Source: Candidatus Gastranaerophilales bacterium (GTDB lineage Bacteria > Cyanobacteriota > Vampirovibrionia > Gastranaerophilales > Gastranaerophilaceae). Taken from it: a stretch of 64,000 bases of DNA. Within the stretch, counting starts at the first letter, position 1. Each line of letters starts with the position of its first letter. Of this stretch, positions 35,637 to 44,722 are shown one piece after another. The DNA lies in NCBI GenBank assembly GCA_900768915.1, contig CAAGEQ010000034.1:25537-89536 (forward strand). The letters are read 5' to 3'. A program made the position numbers and the translations under genes. The notes below the pieces were generated by a model that was not told where the DNA came from, made no database searches, and saw only the letters and a program-made list of their open reading frames with translations.

Positions 35637-36968
35637 ATGAATATTATTCAAGAATTTGATACAATTGCAGCAATTTCAACACCACTTGGTACAGGTGGTG
35701 TCGGTGTTATTAGAATATCTGGTGACAAAAGTTTCGATATCGCTGCAAAAATATCAACAAAAAAAGAATTCAAACCAAACTATATTACGCATGCTTGGAT
35801 TTTAGATAATGACAAAAAAGTTGATGAAGTAATTATTCTTCCATTCAAAACACCTAACAGTTATACAGGTGAAGATGTTATAGAAATTCAATGTCATGGT
35901 GGTGTTAATATCGTTAGAAAAATTCTTGAATTAGTATTAGCAAATGGTGCTAGACATGCTGAAAAAGGTGAATTTACTAAACGTGCATTTTTGAATAAGA
36001 AAATGGACTTATCTCAAGCAGAAGCAGTTGCTGATTTAATCCATTCAAAAACAAAAGATTTTGTTATAACTTCTGCAAAAAATCTTTCAGGAGTTTTAGC
36101 GACAAAAATTAGTGAAATTAAATCCTCAATATTTGAAGTTTTATCAAAAATAGTTGCAGGTATTGATTTTCCGGAAGATGTTTCAGAACCTGAATATGAA
36201 TATTTAATTTCTGAATTTGAATCTTCTATCTCTAAAATAGAATCAATCCTATCCTCTGCAAACACATCAAATATATTAAGACAAGGGGTATCTGTTGCTA
36301 TAGTTGGACGTCCCAATGTAGGTAAATCCTCATTATTTAATACATTACTAAATCTTGATAGAGCAATCGTTACAGATATTGCTGGAACAACACGAGATGT
36401 ACTTAAAGAAACTCTTGATTTTGGTATCCCTATCACATTAGTAGATACAGCCGGTATCAGAGATAATGAAGATGTTTCAAAAGTAGAAAAAATTGGTATT
36501 GAATACTCAAAACAATCTATTGATGATGCTGACTTAGTACTATTCTTATATGATGCTTCAACTGGCATGACAGAAGAAGATAATGCTATTTGGGAAATTG
36601 CAAAAACAAAGAAAAATATTAGAATAGCCAATAAAGCAGATTTAAAAGACATAGAAACAAAAGATTTAAAAATATCAACTATTACAAAAACTGGTATAGA
36701 AGAACTTAAACAACAAATTAAAAATATCGTTTGCGATGTAAATCCCGAACAACTTGAATTTTCAACAAATTTAAGACAACAAAACTGTTTACAAAATGCT
36801 AAACAATCTCTTGAAAATGCACTTGAAGCCGCAAAGAGAAACGAACTTCAAGACCTTATATCAATCGATGTAAAATCAGCATTACTTGCTCTTGAAGAAA
36901 TAACAGGTGAAGTTATCACTGATGATATTTTAAACAACATTTTTGAAAACTTTTGTATTGGAAAATAA
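35637..36968 (+). CDS. mnmE: tRNA modification GTPase MnmE
   Basis: MnmE (TrmE), with MnmG, modifies the wobble uridine of several tRNAs. The 443 residues show the N-terminal folate-binding domain (TPLGTGGVGVIRISG), a helical domain, and an inserted G domain with GRPNVGKSSLFN near residue 222, DIAGTTRD near 245 and DTAGIRD near 269. The C-terminal C-I-G-K carries the catalytic Cys. The start at 35637 matches the family N-terminus and the -10 spacing; an earlier in-frame ATG at 35619 lies upstream of the -10 box. It is followed 25 bases later by rarA on the same strand. Confidence 0.97.
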   Translation: MNIIQEFDTIAAISTPLGTGGVGVIRISGDKSFDIAAKISTKKEFKPNYITHAWILDNDKKVDEVIILPFKTPNSYTGEDVIEIQCHGGVNIVRKILELVLANGARHAEKGEFTKRAFLNKKMDLSQAEAVADLIHSKTKDFVITSAKNLSGVLATKISEIKSSIFEVLSKIVAGIDFPEDVSEPEYEYLISEFESSISKIESILSSANTSNILRQGVSVAIVGRPNVGKSSLFNTLLNLDRAIVTDIAGTTRDVLKETLDFGIPITLVDTAGIRDNEDVSKVEKIGIEYSKQSIDDADLVLFLYDASTGMTEEDNAIWEIAKTKKNIRIANKADLKDIETKDLKISTITKTGIEELKQQIKNIVCDVNPEQLEFSTNLRQQNCLQNAKQSLENALEAAKRNELQDLISIDVKSALLALEEITGEVITDDILNNIFENFCIGK

Positions 36969-36993
36969 AATCCAAACATTATGAGATAAAACT

Positions 36994-38226
36994 ATGGCAA
37001 ATTTATTTACAGAATTAGAAAAACAAAACAAACAAGTTCCATTAGCAGAATTATTACGTCCTAAAACACTTGAAGAATTTTTAGGACAATCAAATGTTAT
37101 TGCAAAAAATTCTCCACTAATGAATTTAATAAAATCACAAAGATTATTTTCACTAATATTATGGGGGACACCAGGTTGTGGGAAAACAACACTTGCCAGA
37201 CTAATTGCAAACCAAGTTAATGCTAATTTTGTAGAATTATCTGCAGTATCATCTGGAATCAAAGACATCAAAGACACCGTTACACAAGCAAATGAATGCC
37301 TAAGAGTAGGACAAAAAACCATTTTATTTATTGATGAGATTCATCGTTATTCCAAAACACAACAAGATGTTTTATTACCGTACCTTGAAGATGGAACATT
37401 ATATTTAATAGGTTCTACAACAGAAAATCCATCTTTCCAAGTAGCACCAGCCCTCATTTCAAGAGTACAAATTATTCGATTAAACTCTATTGATGATGAC
37501 AGTATGGCTAAAATTATTAATAACGGTTTTAAATACTTAGAAAAACATCACCAGCCAATTGAATATGATGAAGAAGTTACAAAATTTATAATAAATAATG
37601 CTAGAGGTGATGCAAGAACAGCATTAAATATGGTCGAAAATTCATACTTCGCAAGCAATTTCGCAAACAATTATAGACAATTATCTGTTGAAGTGCTAGA
37701 AAGTATTACACAAAAAAGAAACACAAGATATTCAAGACAAGAACATTACGATTTTGCCTCAGCATTCCAAAAAAGTTTAAGAGGCAGTGATGCTGATGCT
37801 GCAATATATTATTTAGCCAAAATGATTGAAGCAGGCGAAGATCCAAGATTTATTGCAAGACGATTAATTGTTTGTTCATCTGAAGATGTTGGCAATGCTG
37901 ATCCACAAGCATTAAATATTTCTCTAAATGCGTACAAAGCAGTAGAATTGTTAGGACTTCCAGAAGGCAGAATACCACTAGCACAAGCAGTTATTTATGT
38001 TGCAAAAGCACCTAAATCAAATCAAGCAATATGTGCTATAGACAAAGCATTGTCAGATATACATAACGGATTAGACTTTCCACCACCTATGCATCTAAGA
38101 GATGCTCATTATAAAGATGCAGCAAAATATGGTTTTGGTTTAGATTATATATATAGTCACGATGCACCAGATGTAAAACAACAATTTTTACCAGATGAAT
38201 TAAAAGATAGAACCTATCTTAAATAA
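36994..38226 (+). CDS. rarA: Replication-associated recombination protein A
   Basis: RarA (MgsA) is an AAA+ ATPase related to clamp loaders that acts at stalled replication forks. The 410 residues contain RPKTLEEFLGQ near residue 26, Walker A GTPGCGKTT near 56, Walker B FIDEIHR near 111, the sensor stretch GSTTENPSF near 137, and the C-terminal tetramerisation domain with GEDPRFIARRLIVCSSEDVG near 285. Length is typical. No ribosome binding site is obvious, so it probably shares the mnmE transcript. Confidence 0.95.
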   Translation: MANLFTELEKQNKQVPLAELLRPKTLEEFLGQSNVIAKNSPLMNLIKSQRLFSLILWGTPGCGKTTLARLIANQVNANFVELSAVSSGIKDIKDTVTQANECLRVGQKTILFIDEIHRYSKTQQDVLLPYLEDGTLYLIGSTTENPSFQVAPALISRVQIIRLNSIDDDSMAKIINNGFKYLEKHHQPIEYDEEVTKFIINNARGDARTALNMVENSYFASNFANNYRQLSVEVLESITQKRNTRYSRQEHYDFASAFQKSLRGSDADAAIYYLAKMIEAGEDPRFIARRLIVCSSEDVGNADPQALNISLNAYKAVELLGLPEGRIPLAQAVIYVAKAPKSNQAICAIDKALSDIHNGLDFPPPMHLRDAHYKDAAKYGFGLDYIYSHDAPDVKQQFLPDELKDRTYLK

Positions 38227-38492
38227 AAAATCCCCAAATAGCAGAAAAGACAGACGCTGGTACATCTGTCATTTCAATTGTGAATATGAATATCAAAGAA
38301 TTTGCGATTTAAAACTTTTGTTTTAAAGCTGAATTCAAGTATTTTAATCTTAACTTTGCCCTAATTTACTCAACTAAAATTTTATCTTAAATCCCGCTTA
38401 CATTTATATAAAGTTTTTCTTTCTTTGAAAATTGCTTTTTTTATTTTTGTTTTGTTACATAACTTTACAATTGAATAATATTAATATTTTAC

Positions 38493-39728
38493 TTAGTTAG
38501 CAACCTTTTCAAAAATATGTTTAAGAACAATTTTTACATGAGAATAATTTAACCCACCTTGCATATAAACTGCATAAGGTGGACGCATAGGACCATCGGC
38601 TGATAACTCAATTGTAGAACCCTCAATAAATGTTCCACCTGCCATAATCAATTTATCTTCATAACCTGGAACATCATCAGGAATAGGAGTTACGTATGAA
38701 TTAACAGGAGATAATTCTTGAATTGTTCTACAAAATGCTTCCAATGGTTCTGGAGCATTAAATGCTATTGTTTGAATTAAATCTGTTCTTTTTTCATTAT
38801 ATTGAGGAGTTGAAACGTATCCAACATCTTCAAAAATCTTTGCCGCAAGAACAGCACCTTTAACAGCATCGCATACAACAGATGGTGCCATGAACAACCC
38901 TTGAAAAATCAATCTATGTTGATTTAACATTGCACCACCCTCACGACCTATACCAGGGGCTGTAAGATGCATTGCTGCTTGTTCAACATATTCTTCCTTA
39001 CCTGCGATATAACCACCAGTTTCAACAATACCACCACCAGGGTTTTTAATAAGCGAACCAGCAATTAAATCTGCACCAACTTCTAATGGTTCTTGTTTTT
39101 CAACAAATTCACCATAACAATTGTCAACAAAACAAATACAATCTGGATTTTGTTCTTTGACAATTTTACAGATTTTACCAATTGTATCAATATTTATTGA
39201 TGGTCTAAGTGAATACCCACGTGAACGTTGAATTTCAACCATCTTAACAGAACTATCAATTTTATTTCTAATTCCCTCAAAATCAACGTTACCATTATCC
39301 AACAATGGAACTTCGTCATATAACACACCATGACCAATTAAAGACTCTCTCTTAGCACCAGTTGTACCAATAACTTCCTGCATTGTATCATAAGGTGTAC
39401 CAGTTACAGACACAAGTTTTTCACCACTTCTCAAATTCCCAAACAATGCACAAGCAAGAGCATGTGTTCCTGATACAAAATGATTACGTGCAAATGCCGC
39501 TTCTGCTTTAAATACTTGAGCAAAAACATTATCCAAAACTTCTTTACCTAAATCATCATGACCATAACCTGAAACAGTATAAAAATGTTCAGGTGCTACC
39601 TTATTATCAACAAAAGCCTTTAAAACTTTTTCCTGATTATAATCTCTAATATCTTCTAAATATTCAAATTGAGGTCTTAAAATTTGTTCTGCCTCTTTTA
39701 TATGTTTATTTGTTCTTTCACTAATCAT
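38493..39728 (-). CDS. PLP-dependent methionine gamma-lyase-like protein (aluminum resistance family)
   Basis: A 411-residue member of the family annotated as aluminum resistance protein / YnbB, related to cystathionine gamma-synthase-type PLP enzymes. The likely PLP lysine is in AGSLIKNPGGG near residue 230, and GTHALACALFGNLRSGE near 87 is the cofactor phosphate region. F-V-D-N-C-Y-G-E near 205 supplies the PLP-ring Asp. The true substrate is not established; a C-S lyase activity is inferred from the fold. A gap of 266 bases with only weak hairpins follows the gene on its 3' side. Confidence 0.88.
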   Translation of the reverse strand: MISERTNKHIKEAEQILRPQFEYLEDIRDYNQEKVLKAFVDNKVAPEHFYTVSGYGHDDLGKEVLDNVFAQVFKAEAAFARNHFVSGTHALACALFGNLRSGEKLVSVTGTPYDTMQEVIGTTGAKRESLIGHGVLYDEVPLLDNGNVDFEGIRNKIDSSVKMVEIQRSRGYSLRPSINIDTIGKICKIVKEQNPDCICFVDNCYGEFVEKQEPLEVGADLIAGSLIKNPGGGIVETGGYIAGKEEYVEQAAMHLTAPGIGREGGAMLNQHRLIFQGLFMAPSVVCDAVKGAVLAAKIFEDVGYVSTPQYNEKRTDLIQTIAFNAPEPLEAFCRTIQELSPVNSYVTPIPDDVPGYEDKLIMAGGTFIEGSTIELSADGPMRPPYAVYMQGGLNYSHVKIVLKHIFEKVAN

Positions 39729-39815
39729 AACTCATCTCTTTCTATAAAATAATTATAAATCAAAAAGACTCAATTTATTCAACACTTGGGTAATTTCTTA
39801 TCTTTAATTAACGAA

Positions 39816-39821
39816 TAATAT
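39816..39821 (+). promoter_or_regulatory. Leaderless -10 box of the VWA gene
   Basis: TAATAT followed by exactly six bases and the ATG at 39828. A -35 was not identified. Confidence 0.5.
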
Positions 39822-39827
39822 ACAACT

Positions 39828-40541
39828 ATGAAAATAAAATACATTCTTTTAATTTTATTTATCTTAACTGCAAGTTGTTTTGCAAACGATAATTATAAAG
39901 TAATATTCAGTCCAGAAAAAATAAACACAACAAAAACAAGTACACCAACTTTATTCATTCTTGATTATTCAAACAGTATGAATGAAGTACTTATCGATAA
40001 AACAAAATATTCAATGCTATTGTCAGGTTTAAAAATTATTCTTTCTAAAATGTCACCAAATCAAAAAATTGGTGTAAGAGTATATGGACAAAGATGGGGT
40101 TTTACTGCAATTGATGCTTGTAAAGCAACATCATTAGTTGTTCCAATACAAACAAATAGTTTTGGAGCAATATCAACAGAACTATCAAAACTTTCACCAC
40201 GAGGCATGACACCAATTACATACTCTTTAAAACAAGCAATAAAAAATGATTTTAAAGATATTGAAGGTGACAAACATATTATTTTAATAACAGATGGCGG
40301 AGAAAACTGTGATGAGAGTCCATGCACTTATGCAATGGAACTCGTAAAATACCGAAAAGATATAAAGATAGATGTAATCGCACTTAATATTGATAATATG
40401 GAGGACTTAGACCAACTCAGATGCACTGCAAAAGTCACAAAAGGTGAACTCTACAATGCAAACACTTATGCTGAACTTGTTCATAGTTTAAACAAATCTT
40501 TCAATAGTGAAAAACGAGTTGATGCAAAAATATTATATTAA
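39828..40541 (+). CDS. Exported von Willebrand factor type A domain protein
   Basis: A 237-residue protein with a Sec signal peptide (about 1-19, ending C-F-A) and one VWA domain. The metal-ion-dependent adhesion site is complete: D-Y-S-N-S near residue 46, a Thr in GMTPITYSL near 127, and T-D-G-G-E near 152. VWA domains bind protein partners through a divalent metal, so this is likely a periplasmic or surface-bound interaction module. Four cysteines in the mature part may form disulfides. Its stop overlaps that of the convergent dacB gene by four bases. Confidence 0.85.
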   Translation: MKIKYILLILFILTASCFANDNYKVIFSPEKINTTKTSTPTLFILDYSNSMNEVLIDKTKYSMLLSGLKIILSKMSPNQKIGVRVYGQRWGFTAIDACKATSLVVPIQTNSFGAISTELSKLSPRGMTPITYSLKQAIKNDFKDIEGDKHIILITDGGENCDESPCTYAMELVKYRKDIKIDVIALNIDNMEDLDQLRCTAKVTKGELYNANTYAELVHSLNKSFNSEKRVDAKILY

Positions 40542-41875
40542 CCACAAGTATAAATTGCTCTAATAATATATTCTTCTAACATTTTTTTATCAGATTCAGA
40601 TGTTTTTGAATCATTTATCATAATACAAAATACATATTTACGATTTGTTCTAGAAGTTACGTAACCTGTAATAGAACTAATATTATTTAATGTACCTGTT
40701 TTTGCATGTATCAAGCCTTTTAAATACAACATTCTATTTGATAATGTACCTTCACCAGCCGTAGGCAACTTAGACTCAATATATTGTTGATTTTTTACTA
40801 AAAATTCTGTCATAAAATCAGAAATCATTAAATTATTTTTTGATACACCACTTGCATCAGTAATTTTGATATTTGAAGTATCTATATTTTGATGCTTGCA
40901 ATAATCATTAAACATCGCTAAACCATTTTCAAAACTACCAGTTTTAGATGCATATTTACCACCCGCAAGTTTAAAAACAGTTTCTGCAACCATATTATTA
41001 CTATTCTTTAAAATATCAGACTGTGCCTGATTAATATCATGACTTAACTGTGTAATCAAAGTATAACTAGGATTTAACTTTTTATTTGCATAAATTCCAG
41101 ATGATGAAATATTATGATTAATTATAGACTCGCTCAATCTAAGTTTAAAATATTTCTTAGGATTATTCACTGGAATATCTTTGATAATACTTTTATCGGC
41201 TCTAACAGTACCCTCTGCAATAATAATATCAGGTGAAACATAGTTTTGACGTTTCAATGTATAATTTGTATTTTTAGCAGTCACCATTTTGTTAACAAAT
41301 GTTGTAGGATACGTAACATCCATTGTAATTTCTGGAGGATAATCTTTCATTGATGGGCTAATTGTTATTTCCATCAAATTTTTATCAATATTATATGCAC
41401 TAAATTTTGGCATCAATGGGTTTAAATCATCGTCCCATTGCCAACCTTCACCCCATTCATTTTTATCAATGATAGAATCATCTATTCCAATCGATGTAGG
41501 TTCCTTAGAAATAACTCTTACTAATTTATCTAAATCTTTTGATGTTAGATATGGATCAGCACCAAGAACAATTAAATATTCATTATTACTATTTTTATAT
41601 AATCTTGTACGAAATCTATAATCACTACCCAACGTAATTATAGCAGGAGTTGATGTTACAATCTTTTGTATTGATGCAGGAGGTACTGGCATTTTAGGGT
41701 TTAATTCATAAACAGTTTTTCCATTAGACATATCTCTTACAGAAACTGAAATAGCACCCTTATTAATAGATGACTGAGATATAACATTATTTATAGAACT
41801 TTTAACACTTTCTGCAAAAACTGAATTCAACGTTAAACAAAATACAAATATAAATAATAATACTAATTTTTTCAT
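40538..41875 (-). CDS. dacB: D-alanyl-D-alanine carboxypeptidase/endopeptidase (PBP4 type)
   Basis: A low-molecular-weight class C penicillin-binding protein that trims peptidoglycan peptides in the periplasm. The 445 residues have a signal peptide (1-21) and the three active-site motifs: S-x-x-K in PPASIQK near residue 67, S-N-N in KNSNNMVAE near 300, and K-T-G in HAKTGTLNNISS near 394. A large insertion between the first two motifs is typical of PBP4. Its ATG overlaps the stop of the nitrilase gene (ATGA), so both belong to a three-gene operon starting with the acyltransferase gene. Confidence 0.93.
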   Translation of the reverse strand: MKKLVLLFIFVFCLTLNSVFAESVKSSINNVISQSSINKGAISVSVRDMSNGKTVYELNPKMPVPPASIQKIVTSTPAIITLGSDYRFRTRLYKNSNNEYLIVLGADPYLTSKDLDKLVRVISKEPTSIGIDDSIIDKNEWGEGWQWDDDLNPLMPKFSAYNIDKNLMEITISPSMKDYPPEITMDVTYPTTFVNKMVTAKNTNYTLKRQNYVSPDIIIAEGTVRADKSIIKDIPVNNPKKYFKLRLSESIINHNISSSGIYANKKLNPSYTLITQLSHDINQAQSDILKNSNNMVAETVFKLAGGKYASKTGSFENGLAMFNDYCKHQNIDTSNIKITDASGVSKNNLMISDFMTEFLVKNQQYIESKLPTAGEGTLSNRMLYLKGLIHAKTGTLNNISSITGYVTSRTNRKYVFCIMINDSKTSESDKKMLEEYIIRAIYTCG

Positions 41876-42684
41876 TTAGATATTACCTCATAACTATTGT
41901 GAATATCTTTCAAAACAGTACATTTATCTCTGAAATCATACATTTCAGATAAGGAAACTGTTGCACTAATACACCCCTCAACAGTATCAATTTCATCTAA
42001 AATATTTCCACTATAATCGTAAATCATAGAGTGACCTAAATTTTTAGCACCGGTAGGAAGTGTTCCTGTTTGAGTAAGAGCAACCATATAAGTTTGTTCT
42101 TCAACGGCTCTAGCAGTTGTTAAAGAGTCCCAATGTATTTTACGAGATAAAGGCCAAGCAGCCATATTAACTAAAATGTCGGCACCTGCCTTACGATATG
42201 CTCGATATATTTCAGGGAAACGAATATCATAACAAATGGTTAAGCCATATTTAACACCCTCTATTTCAACCATTACAGGATTATTACCCTCTGTAATATA
42301 TTTATTTTCACAATCATCATAATAAGAATATAAATGATTTTTATTATATGTCGTAACTAATTCACCATCACGTGATATTACAGGACAAGTATTATAATAT
42401 TTATTTTCATTAATTTTTTGCACAAAACTACCACCAAGAATATTAACATTATATTCTTGTGCTAACCCTGACAAAAACTTAACAGTTTCACTATTTTTAA
42501 GATATTCTGCACTTTTTACAAATTCATCACAAGCCCAACCAACTGTCCATAACTCAGGTAAAATAACAATATCTGTGTCGGTCTTAATATTATTCTGTAT
42601 TAGGGCTGATACTTTCTCAAAATTCTTTTCTCTATCACCTATCGCAGATTCCATTTGAACTGCAAGTATATTTACTTTCTCCAT
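41872..42684 (-). CDS. Carbon-nitrogen hydrolase (nitrilase superfamily, omega-amidase-like)
   Basis: A 270-residue amidase with the Glu-Lys-Cys catalytic triad visible: Glu in LPELWTVGW near residue 44, Lys in YNKNHLYSY near 117, and Cys in LTICYDIRFPE near 152. The family hydrolyses amides such as alpha-ketoglutaramate or deaminated glutathione. The length and I-R-F-P-E motif are closest to the omega-amidase / YafV branch. It overlaps the upstream acyltransferase gene by 13 bases and dacB by four. Confidence 0.9.
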   Translation of the reverse strand: MEKVNILAVQMESAIGDREKNFEKVSALIQNNIKTDTDIVILPELWTVGWACDEFVKSAEYLKNSETVKFLSGLAQEYNVNILGGSFVQKINENKYYNTCPVISRDGELVTTYNKNHLYSYYDDCENKYITEGNNPVMVEIEGVKYGLTICYDIRFPEIYRAYRKAGADILVNMAAWPLSRKIHWDSLTTARAVEEQTYMVALTQTGTLPTGAKNLGHSMIYDYSGNILDEIDTVEGCISATVSLSEMYDFRDKCTVLKDIHNSYEVISK

Positions 42685-43361
42685 AGTCCGAATCTAAACA
42701 CCTCTTTATGAGCTTTTGGCGCTTCCTTTTCCAATTTTTCTAACGAACGTTGAACTTTTAATCTAACTTCTTCATCTTGTGCTTTATCGTTATCAGCATC
42801 AACATATATCGGTTCACCGTATATATTTATAAGTTTAGTCCAAAAGAATGGTATTCTAAATCCGTCCCATGATGGAAATTTCAAGAAAGTCAAATTTGGA
42901 GAATACCAAAAAACTGGAACAATAGGAACACCTGCTTTTTTAGCAATTTTTATTGCACCATCTTTAACAACCTTTGCTGGACCTTTTGGACCATCAACCA
43001 TAATTGCACAACATTCACCATGTTCAAGGGCATGAATCATCTGCAATGTTGCTTCAACACTACCTTTTTTACCCTTAGAACCATGTATAACTTTAAAACC
43101 CCATTTTTCAACAACATTTGCAATAATTTGACCGTCACGAGAACGACTAACTAATACGTTACAATTCGCTCTATCAGGCAAACCATGTACACAACATTGA
43201 TGAGCATGCCACATAGCATAAACACAAGGACCACAATCAGGTAAATTCACATTTTGAATATCTGTAAAAAACTCTTGAAACTTAAATACTGAATAAATAA
43301 GATTTGAAAACTTCTCTCTATTATCTTTATTTTTATCAAATCTTTTGAAAAAATTAACCAT
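42672..43361 (-). CDS. DUF374 lysophospholipid acyltransferase-like protein
   Basis: A 229-residue protein of the DUF374 branch of lysophospholipid acyltransferases. The catalytic-type H-x-x-x-x pattern is seen in MWHAHQ near residue 49. The hallmark D-G-P-K-G-P near 117 and GVPIVPVFWYSP near 140 follow. Such proteins transfer acyl chains to lipids at the inner membrane face and are often linked with lipid A genes. It is the first gene of the operon with the nitrilase and dacB, which points to an envelope role. It has a leaderless promoter. Confidence 0.87.
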   Translation of the reverse strand: MVNFFKRFDKNKDNREKFSNLIYSVFKFQEFFTDIQNVNLPDCGPCVYAMWHAHQCCVHGLPDRANCNVLVSRSRDGQIIANVVEKWGFKVIHGSKGKKGSVEATLQMIHALEHGECCAIMVDGPKGPAKVVKDGAIKIAKKAGVPIVPVFWYSPNLTFLKFPSWDGFRIPFFWTKLINIYGEPIYVDADNDKAQDEEVRLKVQRSLEKLEKEAPKAHKEVFRFGLWRK

Positions 43362-43367
43362 ATAGAG

Positions 43368-43397
43368 ATTTTACTACAAAACTACCTAACTATGCAA
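43368..43397 (-). promoter_or_regulatory. Leaderless promoter of the DUF374 operon
   Basis: On the minus strand: TTGCAT (43392-43397), an 18-base spacer, TAAAAT (43368-43373), then six bases to the ATG at 43361. Confidence 0.65.
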
Positions 43398-43414
43398 CTT
43401 TTAAACATAAATAA

Positions 43415-43441
43415 AAGGCTATTACTTGAAATAATAGCCTT
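43415..43441 (-). terminator. Terminator-like hairpin between dapL and the DUF374 operon
   Basis: A 10-bp stem, AAGGCTATTA with TAATAGCCTT, and a seven-base loop, flanked by A/T runs on both sides. It lies between the dapL stop and the next promoter. Confidence 0.7.
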
Positions 43442-43456
43442 ATTTATACAAAATAT

Positions 43457-44644
43457 TTATTTTACTAAAGAAGAATTTAACAATCTATCCATAGCCTCAA
43501 CAGTCTTTTCTCGACTGCCAAATGAAGTTAATCTAAAATATCCTTCCCCATTATTACCAAAACCCGAACCTGGAGTCCCAACAATTTGTACATTATTCAA
43601 TAAATAATCAAAGAACTCCCAAGATTTCATATTATTAGGGCATTTTAACCAAATATAAGGAGAATTTGTACCACCTGTATACCATATACCCAGTTTATCC
43701 AATGCATCAGTTATAATTTTGGCATTCTCTTTATAATAACCAATATTCTTCATTATTTCTTTTTGCCCTTCTTCTGTAAATACAGCCGCCGCACCTTTTT
43801 GAACAATATAAGGTACACCATTAAATTTTGTTGTTTGACGTCTTAACCACAATTTATTCAATTTTGTATCATCGTAAACAAGAGCATTCGGAACAACTGT
43901 ATAACCACATCTTGTACCAGTAAAACCAGCGGTCTTAGAGAATGAACAAAATTCTATAGCACATTCTTTTGCACCTTCAATTTCAAAAATACTTCTTGGT
44001 AAAGTTTCATCAGAAATAAATGCTTCATACGCAGAATCAAACAATATCAACGCATTATTTTTACGAGCATATTTAATCCACTCTGCTAATTGTTCTTTTG
44101 TATAAACTGCACCAGTCGGATTGTTTGGTGAACATAAATAAATTATATCTGCTTTTACATTTTCATCTGGCATTGGTAAAAACCCATTAGATTCATTTGA
44201 ATCAGAATAAACAATTTTTCTACCAGCCATAATATTTGTATCAACATATACAGGATAAACAGGATCTTGAACCATAACTCTATTATCAGTTCCTAATATA
44301 TCAAGAATATTACCTAAATCACTCTTTGCACCATCACTAATAAAAATTTCATCAAGTTCAAGACTAACATTATGTTTTGCATAATAATCTCTTATTGCAG
44401 ATTTCAAAAAATCATAACCTTGTTCTGGACCATAACCTCTAAATGTTTCTTGCACTCCCATTTCTTCAACTGCTGATTTCATTGCATTAACAACAGCATT
44501 ACACAATGGTAAAGTCACATCACCAATACCTAATCTAATTATATTTTTATCAGGATTAGCCTCACTATATTCACTAACCTTTTTTGCAATTGTAGAAAAT
44601 AAATAACTTGCTTCCAAATTCAAATAATTCTTGTTTATATTCAT
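43457..44644 (-). CDS. dapL: LL-diaminopimelate aminotransferase
   Basis: DapL converts tetrahydrodipicolinate directly to LL-diaminopimelate with glutamate as amino donor, the lysine and peptidoglycan route used by plants, Cyanobacteria and chlamydiae. The 395-residue fold-type I aminotransferase opens with N-K-N-Y-L-N-L-E-A-S-Y-L-F and has RLGIGDVTLPL near residue 42. It continues with FRGYGPEQGYDFL, YLCSPNNPTGAVY near 170, the PLP lysine in CSFSKTAGFTGTR near 233, and the late F-R-L-T-S-F. Length is typical. The start has GAGG upstream. It fits a cyanobacterial-lineage host. Confidence 0.96.
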   Translation of the reverse strand: MNINKNYLNLEASYLFSTIAKKVSEYSEANPDKNIIRLGIGDVTLPLCNAVVNAMKSAVEEMGVQETFRGYGPEQGYDFLKSAIRDYYAKHNVSLELDEIFISDGAKSDLGNILDILGTDNRVMVQDPVYPVYVDTNIMAGRKIVYSDSNESNGFLPMPDENVKADIIYLCSPNNPTGAVYTKEQLAEWIKYARKNNALILFDSAYEAFISDETLPRSIFEIEGAKECAIEFCSFSKTAGFTGTRCGYTVVPNALVYDDTKLNKLWLRRQTTKFNGVPYIVQKGAAAVFTEEGQKEIMKNIGYYKENAKIITDALDKLGIWYTGGTNSPYIWLKCPNNMKSWEFFDYLLNNVQIVGTPGSGFGNNGEGYFRLTSFGSREKTVEAMDRLLNSSLVK

Positions 44645-44722
44645 AAATACCTCGATAAATAATTATTACAGACACAATTATATATCTAAGTTGAATTATT
44701 TACAAAATATAAACAAAATAAA

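Noticed and set aside
36014..36652. 212-codon frame antisense to mnmE
   Set aside because: It is a shadow of the strongly conserved mnmE frame and has no ribosome binding site.
38227..38492. Small RNA or terminator in the gap after rarA
   Set aside because: A 6-bp GACAGA/TCTGTC hairpin followed by only four T on the minus strand and an A/T-only hairpin are too weak.
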